This document shows positions 12,516 through 24,200 of a stretch of DNA of 64,000 bases, piece by piece. The stretch is taken from NCBI GenBank assembly GCA_008360955.1, contig LUCM01010028.1, forward strand, positions 42,116 to 106,115, read 5' to 3'. A program made the translations under genes and the position numbers. The stretch's first letter is position 1. Every line of letters begins with the position of its first letter. Source of the DNA: Fasciolopsis buskii. Its lineage: Eukaryota > Platyhelminthes > Trematoda > Plagiorchiida > Fasciolidae. Below the pieces are notes generated by a model. The model was given only the letters and a program-made list of their open reading frames with translations. It ran no database searches and was not told the origin of the DNA.

Positions 12516-15131
12516 AGTGCAAGTAAGGCAATTTTATGTTAAATAACAATTCATTATTTTTCGCAATATAAATAATGTTAAGCTTATTAAGAATAATAGT
12601 TATGCTACTCCTCTCTGTATACTCATCTAGCCGACTGACTTTTGTTTGTTTTTTTGTTGTTTTTTTTTTTTGATCACCTGTTCGAGATGGTGGGGAATCG
12701 AAAATGGGTTCTTTATAGTAAGCTCATCGTAAACACGAATATGAAAGTTTTCAGTTGATGCAATCTAGAGAATTAAACAGTAGAAAACCTGTACCGTTAT
12801 TGGTAGAATCGCCTTCACATCAGCCTTCATAGATAGACCGAGTACAATGAGAACCGGTCAAAAGTTTCCCGAAATGGAACAGTTTTCCTTTGACAGGGAT
12901 ATTTTGCTCAGCACAACTCAAATCTAATGCAAACCGGCTTGTTGTTTCCTGAGGAGTTACCGAGGTATGATAGGATTCTGCCGAAATGGGAGAAAGGGTG
13001 TATGTATGAACCAAACAGAGGCCTACGGGCACACAAACCGAAGCGTAGACGGTTCAGCTTTTTGGGCTCTAGACTTTGCGCACAATTGCAGGCTACCGCA
13101 GAACGCTTGATTGGGTGCGGTATCCAGAATGTTGGCATCTACACTTCAAATAGGAGAGCAGTCGGGTTTACAGCACATCAGGCTAATAGCAAGCCAAAGA
13201 GTTTTGTTGTGGTTACTGCCCCACAAACAGATTGTCGAAAGCCAAGTTCAAGCTTTTAATTTCCTGCATAACCAAGACGAAGCAGGTTTTCGCATTAACT
13301 CGATCGCGAGATTCACAGTCAGTTTTTTCAGTCCTGTGAGAAATTTGATTAGGATAGTGTACAGTTTCAGTGAGATGACATAAATCAAAAATCGCATTCG
13401 AAGTCTTTGTGAATGAGTTTAGCGGCAAGAGTCAGTATAAAAATGAAAACCAATAACATACTATGGAGAGGAATGATTGGAACAGGAGGGTATTTGCGAG
13501 AGTTAGGTTCTGGTAAATGAATGACGTAGACAGCGGCGGAGGTATAACTGAAACGGGCTGGTGATCACTGGACAAAACAGGATTTTGCAGACATGGACGT
13601 GAGATCGACATGGTCGCCGATTATTCTGTCTAAAATTGTTTGACCCCTTGGGGTGAATAAGACACAGGTCATGTAAGTCTAAAGCGAGTGAAGGATGAGT
13701 GGGATGTGGTTATCAACAACAGAACACAAGCAGTCAAACAGGACCGCTGCCGGAGAATGCAAAGACAGTGCTGGACGTTCCAGACCACTAGCTATTATGT
13801 CCGTTACAACACCTTGCTCGTCTTCTTGCATTGAACTCTGTCCTGACGAAAGCACTGAAAGTATCCCGGGAGAATGAGGCCATCCGCTATATTTCTATTG
13901 AGCCAGAATTCCTGAATGCAGACCACACAGGCATTAATTCAAGAATTTAAAACACTGGTTAAATGCGATATTTCCCCAGATTAAGATCTGAAGTTAGCAC
14001 TTACCAAAAACGAAACGATCGTCATGCTTGTTGTTGTGCTATTAAGGATTGTCTGCCGGCCAGTACAGCTGCGTTTCACGGACTGTGAAGAATTCGTGAA
14101 TCTAGCAACATAGCAATGAAAATGATATACTAGAGCCAGTATGGATGAAAGTTTTAAATTCATAACGAATTCTAGACGACGTGGAGAGTGTGACGATGCC
14201 ACAGACTTTAAAGGCAGGAATACAAGCTTTGAAACAAGGTTTTTGTGACATTCTGTCCTATTTTACCGATCTCATAGTTTTGTGTAGTTCATACGATAGT
14301 TTGAAAGTCAAGTAAGAGATGGGTCAATTTAGGCATCCCGAAATTGTCTTCCTTTCATCCATAAAAGTTGCCGAATGAAGAATTGAATGAGACAAAGCAT
14401 GCGATGCTAAGCTCATCCAATGATGGTCGATAGCAACGGTTAGTCATCGAGTCGCCGCTAGCACTCTGTCGGAGGACAGTGGCCATGACCTGAAAACCGA
14501 ACACCTATGGCAGCTTGTTCTGATATAGTTGTTGCAGTTTCCATACACGGAGCCATTGTTAGAAAACATAATTAGCCGTGTGGTCTTGTTTATCACCACT
14601 AATCGTCCTGAAGGTGGTTGTACAACCGAATGATTCTGCCTGATAATATTCCTGTTTGGTTGTGTGCGTGCCAAATAGAAAGTCTTCTTCGACTTCATCG
14701 AAAAATTGGTTATCCGTATTCTCTAACCGAAATGACTTGCGTATTCATTGCAACATTTGCACCGGACATCACAGATCACGTGCTGGGTGTGCAGTGCAGT
14801 CCGAACCCAATTCGAGCCAACCAAATATATTCTCTGCTCACTTAAGATAAGCTCACACGAGTCCACATTCATCAGGTTCTGTTTTTCACCAGCACAGACT
14901 AATTCGGCTATAGGGAAAGGGATCAAAGGAAATCGGTTGCCTTTTAATTAGCAAAGCTGCCGATTGGCGCAGGGGCGATAACTCACAGCATCTATTGTTA
15001 GAGAAAAATAAGTTGTTCGAGTGGGCCGGTAAACTGTGCTATTATTCGAAACTCAGGCGAAGCAAGATAGCTTGATCAAAAAAACATTTTACCAAATATT
15101 TCTGTGCGGATGAACTCAAGTCCTTATTTTA
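12516..15131. other. Non-coding stretch with repeat remnants
   Basis: No gene is recognised. A T-rich run lies at about 12645-12671. A second copy of the diverged repeat is at 13396-13690. The block 13012-13056 resembles 3950-3995 (AACAGAGGCCTAC followed by a related stretch). Overlapping short open frames at 12820-13430 and 14618-14951 lie on both strands and show no family. Confidence 0.55.
13396..13690 (+). repeat. Diverged dispersed repeat, copy 2
   Basis: Partner of 3186-3520, in the same orientation about 10.2 kb away. See that entry for shared landmarks. Divergence is high, so the copies are old. Confidence 0.55.
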
Positions 15132-15350
15132 TCAACTCCCCATATTTCTGAATCATCCCACAAACTTGAACAATTACTCACTAGTCACATTAGTAATAAA
15201 CTACTAAACCAACGTCCACACGCCTGTGTCACTCACTCATCTGTCAACTAAAAAATGTCGTGTTCGCCCATTGAACAAAGTTTGTGAAGTGAAATCGATA
15301 GACTGCCAAGTTTTTACTGCTATATCACTTGGTATTGGTAGGAATTACTT
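15132..15350 (+). repeat. Long inverted repeat, left arm
   Basis: About 217 bases match the reverse complement of 16658-16875 with only about five differences by eye: two near the outer end, one A-run length difference (6 against 7), one A/G at the inner end and a one-base gap. Similarity drops sharply inward of 15350 but continues at a lower level for perhaps 100 bases, and a weaker match also continues outward. No TA or other target-site duplication is obvious. Confidence 0.9.
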
Positions 15351-16657
15351 TGTCACTATTTGAGAAGAGCATAATATAGGCACTGCTATGTTAAACGACA
15401 AATCATTGTAAAGTATTGATCTGGTGGTCCATCACAATTGCCGTCGTCATTACTAACACCACCCCTACCGCGGTTATCGCCAACCCCACACGGCTACCGC
15501 CACCAGCAGCGCAGGCAAAAACAACAACAGAAAATCCCCCGAAGTTCTCCATAATACTGGGGAAAATTCACAATGGCCCAATTCGACCAAAGCAGAAATA
15601 TCCTGTTCGTATAAATTCAGGAGGAGTTCTGCTGTGTGATATCCGCTTAGATGAATCTATTATCATGGGAATTTGGCAAATTAATTCAGACCAGATTTGA
15701 CGGTGTCCTATCTTACCCAACAGAACTGACTTTTGATGAAAAGTCTATTTAGAATTTTGTTCATACATTTGGTGTGAGCCGAGTTAAATTGATTTTCTTC
15801 TGTGTTATAGTCAAAATTTTGTCCTGTGATATCCTTGAACTGCTATTTAGTACGAATGGTTTCCAAGTATTGAATAAATACGGAGACTTCTTTGTTGTTG
15901 GAATCGGTTTATTGAGCGGGACCTCAATCTGAAATCAAGAGCAGTGTAAGTCGGCAGGACGTCAACTCATTCAAAGTTCAACGGTTGGGAAGTGCCTCAC
16001 AAAGAAAAACCACCTTAGGTTTAATCATTGCCAAGCGGATCGGACGAGAATGCCTCAGCCAATCAACCGCTGGCGGCAATAGAAAATAACAAAGCAACTC
16101 AATCAATCAGTTTAAGAGATCCTCCCAAACCACAGCATCTAAACAGTAAACGACAACTGGGCGTAAGCAAGCAGAATTGGTGAAACAGAAGGGACGGTTC
16201 GGGTAAATTGTGGGACCAAAGAAGCTCGCAGAGCGTCATACTTGTGCTCAACGCCATCATACATTAATTTCCATGGAAAACGTTACCATGTAGGATAAAG
16301 TGGATACTGTCCTCATGAACAAAATTCCGTTTCAAGCTGAAATGCCATCAATGTTGGATTTTCATCCCGGAAAAGACAAAGGTTACATATGCCTATCAAC
16401 ATTAAAGAGGATTTTGCTACGTGAAAAAAACATTGGGGGGTAGTTTGTTGGAAGAAACAAACAACGACACAGAGCTGTCTGGAGTACTGGATGTTCGTCT
16501 AGTGGTGGCAGTGTTAGTAATACTAGTACTAGTAGTACCGGTAACAGTTGTAATAGTGCCATAAGCACTGATGGAGGTGGTGGCAGCGGTGGACCCCGCG
16601 CAAAATTTGTAATGGTGCATAACAGATACCTATAATGTGCTTCTCTCAAATGATAAC
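15351..16657. other. Interior between long inverted repeat arms
   Basis: About 1.3 kb with no transposase or other recognisable protein. Both inner edges are low-complexity. The left has ACC/GCC-rich repeats near 15450-15530, in a frame rich in Thr, Ala and Pro. The right has GGTGGTGGCAGCGGT-type sequence near 16500-16600. The inner edges are therefore themselves roughly inverted copies that have drifted. A non-autonomous fold-back element is one reading. Confidence 0.5.
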
Positions 16658-16875
16658 AAATTAATTCCCACCAATACCAAGTGATATAGCAGTAAAAACT
16701 TGGCAGTCTATCGATTTCACTTCACAAACTTTGTTCAATGGGCGAACACGACATTTTTTTAGTTGACAGATGAGTGAGTGACACAGGCGTGTGGACGTTG
16801 GTTTAGTAGTTTATTACTAATGTGACTAGTGAGTAATTGTTCAAGTTTGTGGGATGACTCAGAAATATGGGGTTG
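16658..16875 (-). repeat. Long inverted repeat, right arm
   Basis: Reverse-complement partner of 15132-15350 at about 98% identity by eye. Confidence 0.9.
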
Positions 16876-17472
16876 ACGAGATTTGAAATAAAGAGGGCGT
16901 CAAAGTTTGACAAAATATCTTCCTGTTTTTCTCCCCATATCGATTGTCATCGCTCTTCGACTTTCGAGGTGGACGTGTCCCGTATCGTAGTGGGACTACA
17001 GTAGACCGCATTCGGGATTTCCTAGCTGGTACTAATTTGCCTGAGATGTAATTCTACAATAATTGCTTTGTATTAATTTACTTCTCCCAGATAAGTTGAG
17101 TTATTAGCACTTTAGGGAACAGACATTTATTGTTTGCAAACGTGCCAAATCAACAGTCAGTTGGCCTATCTATAGGAGCACAACCGGCATAGATAACCTT
17201 TTTCAAGGTTTGTTTTGATGCTTCAACGTTTAAGTAGGGCAAAACGAAATGTCCACGGACTTAACAACCAGTCATAGAGTTCAAGAAATATTTTGCGAGC
17301 TTAAGTTAATAGTTGCAACTGTTGCATATTTGTACAGCGTGCACTGGTTTTCAGTATCGAAACCAATTTCTGTTCGCAGAGTATCGGAATAACAAAGTGC
17401 CACGTGGAAAATGTCTATGCAAACTTTTATTGATCAGTGACACTGCGTGGTTGAAGTTCACTTTTCGATGCA

Positions 17473-17553
17473 TCGGTTATCGCGAATAATCTTTCTCAAG
17501 ACTGATTCATAAGCAAATAAAACTGGGATGCAAATTTCATTCGCGATAACCGA
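17473..17553. repeat. 15-bp perfect inverted repeat (hairpin)
   Basis: TCGGTTATCGCGAAT at 17473-17487 is the exact reverse complement of ATTCGCGATAACCGA at 17539-17553, with a 51-base loop. It contains CpG-rich cores (ATCGCGA), which stand out from the local AT-rich sequence. Function unknown. It could be the ends of a very small element. Confidence 0.75.
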
Positions 17554-18245
17554 AACGTCGACAGGACAACAACTACTTCGATCACGCTGTGTTACTCCAA
17601 TGATTTTCATCGGTGGAATTTTGCATTCACTTCACAGTTTAAAATTTTGAATCTTATTGCATCCTTGCTGGACGTATGACCAGTTCACTTGCCTTGACCA
17701 GTGCAAGTAGACTTAAGTGATCTGTTTCGTACATGCAAGTACTGACTTGGTGCACTTCGAAAATGCACTCCTGCTGTGACAACAAAATATTTTCTCCACA
17801 ATGCACTCATATAACGATAGACTTTTAATCACTAACGTGAGTTATTCTTCACAAGACATTTTCCTCAAAACCCCCACTGACGCATCTGTGACGAGATCAT
17901 TACATACAGAATAGATAGGAAGAGCAGTAGAGACATAAATAAAATGATTAGTTTAATTTCAGAATGATTTCATTGTATTGGAAGTTATGTTAGTGCATTT
18001 GTGTGTGTTGAAATGCTGGTAGTTTTCATTATTGGATCAAAGATCACGTGAACGTAATCCTAATTTGGTATTTCACTTAGCACTCTATATGCATTCGCTT
18101 CAAACATGCACTTTGAACCAATACATTTTCGCTCAACCTCCCAGTGGGCTGTTTTGTACAGCTCGACCAATTACGGCAAGCAATTAAGTTAATGGCCGGG
18201 GACAAAAAAGGGTGTTATACTTAGGTCAATATTGCCGATAATCTG

Positions 18246-18281
18246 CGTGATCAAAACAATTCATGATTAACTGATCACGCG
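18246..18281. repeat. 9-bp inverted repeat (hairpin)
   Basis: GCGTGATCA is followed after a short AT-rich loop by TGATCACGC. Short enough to be chance. Confidence 0.4.
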
Positions 18282-21208
18282 GAACATGCGACGGTTGTCC
18301 CGGATTTTTCTCTTTGCATATTTCTGTATTTTCGAAGTCACAAATAAGCCTGTTAGCTTCAATCATGTCCTAGTTCAGTAGAAAATGGCACGCGTATTGA
18401 TTCGGAATTGAACTGCGAATAATTCACCCGTTGACTAAGTGTTTCGACCGTACATATGAGAGAGGAACACTTGTTAAAATAAGACTAGACAAATATAATT
18501 TTCAAAACATGATAACTTGGCAAACAAGCTGCTTTTCAGGTGTTCGTACTCATGCCAATACATAACATTAAATATGGTTAGGAATGGATCAGAGGAATTG
18601 CCGGTTTGCGGTCATACTGGTTCACAACTCTAAGATTATGTGTTTGTGTATGTGTGCGTGCACAACTGATTAATTTGTTACACGATCAGGCTATATGCCA
18701 CTTGTTGGATAATGACAAGTAGCCCAGGGAAGTTTAAGCGTCTGGACAAATTGCTTCTGAGCTCACAGAAGGGGGTTGTACAAACTGATACATACGGCTT
18801 CAGCTGTGTTTAAGGTGCGACACTTGATAGTTCTTGATTATCTGCTCCTAACTTTGTAGATGGTGCGAAAAGCACTTGTCACGTTCGCCAATGAAGAAGC
18901 TCGTATACGTTCGTTTGTATTTCAAAGGAGACTATAAGGTCCGATCAGCAGATCATTCTTTGCTGTACAGTTGAAAACTTTCACATCCAAACCGACCATG
19001 TTTCCAACTAAAGGACCGATTACAACTCATTCATTCCCTAACCCTTGTGAGACTGGGTGTATTGGCCGCACGACCAATCGTTTGTCCGATCCCGTGTGCG
19101 AACACCGCCCGATTTAGTTGAGCACAGAAACAGTGAAAATAATTACCAACGCATTGTGCTCACACCTGGTCGAGTCAAATCACTTTGTGAAAGTGCCAAG
19201 TGCTCATGTGCTTTGATCAAAATAATTCACTGGGGCTAATTGTTCAAAGCCTTCACGCACATTTACGCGTGTTTACGAGCAATAGTTTATACTTCGACCA
19301 ACTTTTTAATTTGCAGTTTGTCAAATATGAATGTACTTTTGAGCTGGCCCTTAGAATTTTTCGTTCATACCATTGACAGTTGATGGTGGCACTTGCCGAA
19401 TACCATATACCGGACGATCAATCACCTCAACGCTTCAGGTACATTCTTTTGACCTTCTACGTACCAATAAACAAACTCGGTTCATTTTTCCAAATGAGAG
19501 CGGTGTCATTCCTCCACTTCCTCGCGATTCCGTACGCGCCTGATAAAATGACGAATTGCATCCGCTAAACCACACAACAGCAAACCTTCACCGAGATTTT
19601 CGAAAACGATCGACTCTCGACAGTTTTTCACTCCAGTTTTCAGTACCACTGATTGGTATGTGTTTGGCATTTAATTTCACAAGTACGCTGAATCTGGTGC
19701 CAGTCAATGCTGCCTAAGAAAAGATTTATAACTACTCAGAAAATCCCAATTATCCTTATTCGTATGACTTTATTACAGATAACTGTTCATATTAAATAAA
19801 CGAAAGCCGTCTACCAAATTTCTGCAGAAAATCGCAAAACCCTGGAAGCCTGAAAAGTTCAACGCTGGGACTCTGCTCTCCAGATCTGCCGACTAGTCCA
19901 ACAGTTTAAGCTGCGCCATGCCAACCGTCAGATGGCTGGCAGTAGTTTGGTAAACAAACTCAGCAACTGAGGTCAATGGTTCGGCGTGGGCGTCAAATAA
20001 GGATGATAGTGCTACTGTAAAAATCTTTTCACTCGCACATTCTTCATCAAAAATTCATTCTATCTAACACAAGAACATGCATGTGAAAAAAACGGTGCGA
20101 TGGACGGGACAACTGTTCTCCGCCAACCAAAATGATGAAGATTACGCGAGCGTGAATAGTGGACCGAAAACCGTAATTAAAGTAATTTAGAATCATTAAT
20201 TTGGCGAATTGCCACAACCCCAGGTACGCTTGATTACATGAACTTTTGACGCATCCTCGGATTTGAAGTACAAAGTCAAGAGTAAAATTTTGATTTTATT
20301 AAGTGATCTAAGTGTGATGCATCATTTTTCTTTATGCTGGCTCAGTGTACGCTCATTTGTGATGAACGCTTTCTCTGTGAATCGGCAAACAGGCAAGTCA
20401 TTACTGGGTTCGAAACAAATTAAACGGTGGTAGCCAACCGTCGGTTTATTAAATCCAATTCGGCTTGAAGCTGGTCTCCAGTGTATCATCGGAAAAAGCC
20501 ATCCAGCTCGCATGATATGCATTGGCTATACAATTAACATCACAAACAGTCGTTTTTCTTACCCACGATGAACGCAACACAGCTCGAATGAACTTGACAT
20601 GTTCTTTTAAATTTCGCTTTCGGAATGACTGGTTTCATAAGAACTGTGAAATTCCAGGCTAGTAATTTGGCAGATCCAGTATGTCTTGGAGTTGATTTTG
20701 TTTTACTGCAACAACGTCGTTTTCTGGTTGGTCTGTGAAAGTCTTTCGCTTGGCCCATTTGACTGAGTCATCTGATTGCTGCATTGGACTTAATAAACCA
20801 CTGTTTACTTAACACTGGTCAAATTCCTTTGTTTCACATTGAAAAATGCAAAGGTTGCATTTCCCGAAGAGCCGTCTTTTTACACAACTGTTATTTCAAA
20901 CATTTTGATTGGGGCATAAGTTGTATTAGCAAAACCGGGTAACCCAAGGACCTTTCAAATTTGGTTGTCTGTCCGTATGCGGAGAGATCAGATAGGTGAA
21001 GTGACATAAACGGCTAGATGGGTTTCTAGGCGGAAAGCAGCTCATTCTTTCTGAACAAGATCTGCTTCTTCCTAGAGGGTGAACCAATTGACAAAATTTG
21101 TCGAAGTTTGGAGAGAAAATCTAAGAGTAAGACGCTTTATTCAGGGAAATTCGACAAAACTATGTGGAACAAAGGATGGCCAGTTTCATTCAGGCCGGTT
21201 ATGATAAT

Positions 21209-21284
21209 TATAGCTTTCCAGGTTAGATATGTGGAAGACGTGAACTTCTCAGCACTGAGAGTACTGAGAAGTTAGAAAGCTATA
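21209..21284. repeat. Nested two-stem hairpin
   Basis: Outer stem: TATAGCTTTC (21209-21218) pairs perfectly with GAAAGCTATA (21275-21284). Inner stem: AACTTCTCAG (21243-21252) pairs perfectly with CTGAGAAGTT (21264-21273) around an 11-base loop. On the 3' side the two stems are separated by one base, on the 5' side by 24 bases. Two perfect 10-bp stems nested in 76 bases are unlikely by chance. No known RNA family is recognised. Confidence 0.65.
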
Positions 21285-24200
21285 AAGTAGGAAAGGAAGA
21301 CGTCTGGGTTTGGCTTCCGGCCCGTCAGGTGGTCGATTCTATCTCCCGCTTCCGCCAGGTCTGGAGAGAACAATCAACTTGAGGAGACACAAACGTTTTC
21401 TTATTGAGCCAAAGCAAGTCATTTCTACTCATTTCCTCTGATCAGCATTCAGTAATCTATCAGTTCGTTGGCCAGTTCTGCATATCGCAATTATGTGACT
21501 ATCATGCGACACTTTCTGTCAGTTCATTGATCCACATGCCCATTGTGGTGTCGCCGCGGTTGTGTTGACCTTCCACCAGGATACTGAATATTACCTCATC
21601 ATCCACCACTCTTGCAATGAGAACTTCACTTTTGTGATTTTGCTCAATGCGGTCAAATGAAAACAGAGAAATTTCTAAGAATATGTTTCAGCAACTGAAT
21701 TTTTGATCCTCGTGTAATACAACCAATGTGCCATCCGGTCTGATAATAGCCGTCTAACAACAACTCATAACGAGGTCTACAATCATGTATCCTGTACAGT
21801 GATGAACCTATTAATCTGTGGTGACCGATTTTCCTGTGTTCTCATTCAATTAGCTGCAGCAAAACATATTCAATAAGGTTGGAGACTGCAGTGCAATGAG
21901 AAAGGAAATCTGAGGGATAAATGCAAAGGAAGTCGCGAATTCCGAGTCGGCACTAACTGCTCAGAAGCTTAAAAACGTGTAAGCCGCCCGAAGTTACCTA
22001 TTCGAAGCAAACATACTTCAACCCAAGCCATGATTTCCACCAAATGTGGAATAATTTGTTGCTAGATATTCTTAAGTTTCAACTTAGTTCTAGTATCATC
22101 GTCTTCATCCCCCGCAAATGTTCGCTCCGTTATGCTGCTGAGGATAACTTTTGTATTCGCTAGCTAGTCTCAAATTTGTTCTAACTAGTACATCATCAAG
22201 CTGAGTATGTAACGGCGTCATTTTTCGTAGAGTTGCCACTTAAGGATTGTGGTAAGATGAATGTGTCACTTACATGCTTACAGTATTTAAACGAAACAGT
22301 CCTGAAAGCCTTAACACGCTGCGGTTCTTCATCGTTTTTGAATTTACAAAATATGTCCATGGAAAGCGTCTTTCATGATCATTGAGCAAGTCATTTCAAG
22401 CGTTTCAAAAAGATAATCGCATATCGATATCTCCTAGCCCCTTGTTTCAAAAGGCTGCAGTCACTTACGTACATGCTCTTCTCTAACTCTCTTGTTTCTA
22501 GTGCTGCGTACTGAATATTACTTACCAACTGAAATGACATTCATCTTCGTACAGTGCTGCAATCTCAAAATCCCAGCAGACGGCGGTATTCTTTTTTCAC
22601 TGGAAACTGTATGAAAAGTTCCGTGCAAAATGAACCGAATTGAAGAGTGCTCAAACGGAATTACAGAAATTTGTTTTGAAAAAGCTCTGTTAAGGAACGT
22701 GATCAAAATTACTATATTCACTCATTGTTTTGCTGGACACAGGCAGTCGGTGAATACCGGAGGAATTTTCGGAGCCAGTGCTGCTAATGGAAGAGTTAAA
22801 TGAGTGAAAAACTCGTAATATTTAACGGCTTTCTGATTTCAACTGGGTGATTATGCCGTAGATTTCCCGTGGATATTCTCTGCCGTAACAGTGATTGGCA
22901 GTGTCGCAATGGCACAAGAGCTTTGGTGCTGGGACGGGATCATTAGACCAGTGGTCCTTTAGACGTCCCACGTCCATTTATACAGAAGTATTTACAGCCT
23001 TCCTGTTAGTAATTATGGGGCGCACCAAAGATGAGATGCCGTATCCACTGTCCTAAGGATTGTTGATTTGCTAACCGGATAAGATGTGAACCATCTTAGT
23101 TGCGCCCTACTGTGGTTAAAGTCGAATACCTTGCTAGTCCTGTATAAGCAAGACATATTAGACAACCAGACATGAGTACAGTGCAAGTTCGTGCCAGGAC
23201 ACCCGTGACGCCCTTCTTACGCTATCAAGTAACCGAACCGGATAAAAATGGCCCGTCTGTGGATGAGTAAAGCGCAAACTTCGAGACCTCGAAGTGTCCA
23301 AAACCAATCCAATAACTGAGTGCCTACTGGTTGAAAAAGGGACCAGACTTTATTCTAATAACATGCACTGAGAGGGTGTTACTCCGCCACGGAATTACAA
23401 ACTCGTCTAAGTAACCATTTCGATACTCAGGTATTAAACCATCATCCATCACAAAGGAATAATGCTAATTTGACAATTATAATATTGTATTTTACCTTCG
23501 TTGTTAGTGATTATTGCTGGTGCCCGTCAAACGTTTCGTCCGTAGAACTGTAAAACTTCTATTGAAAATTACGAATTCCATCGTAACGATTACTTTAGGC
23601 TGTCATTCCAGGTTCATTCAGTGGCAAACCGAATCCCTAGAAAGAGTACCTCTGTTAAGCAAAACTACGGCAAATGATCAACAGCGTCGAACAGGCTGCG
23701 TTACTAAACAATACAATTTCGCTAATCCATTTGACGGTTACACCATTAAACTGACCTCAAAGACCAGCGTCCAACTGTTTATCTTGCCAATGTTAATACA
23801 ATAATCTGCGATATCGTCGTACCGGATCAACGTACCGGTGAACAGCGTTGCATCTGTCAGGTCAGGTTGGTCTGTGGGCGCATAGGCCAACATACGAATG
23901 GTCACATAAGGCCAGAGCCGATACAGAATAAAGTGTTATTAGATCGTCATGTGGTGTGCATCAGCTACAACGCGGTTGAGGACATGAATAACGAATCAAA
24001 TGAGGACGAATAGGTCAAATGAAATGCGTGATCTCATTCGTGTTTACATCCGGTCAGCATGTGATGTCTGTTTTGAGATTAGGGTGGAAGGATCGATCAA
24101 ACGTGGCAGTTCAGACGAGACAACGGATTCAATCTGACATTGAAATGGAAATTTGACGAATCAGTAAACGACGTATTAACTCGTGATAAAGTAAATTGTT

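Noticed and set aside
14723..14926. Minus-strand frame with a Cys-pair stretch (CDVRCKCC) that recalled Yippee-type zinc-binding proteins
   Set aside because: Only one Cys pair fits, the conserved residues after it are absent, and the frame ends immediately. Overlapping frames on the other strand are equally open.
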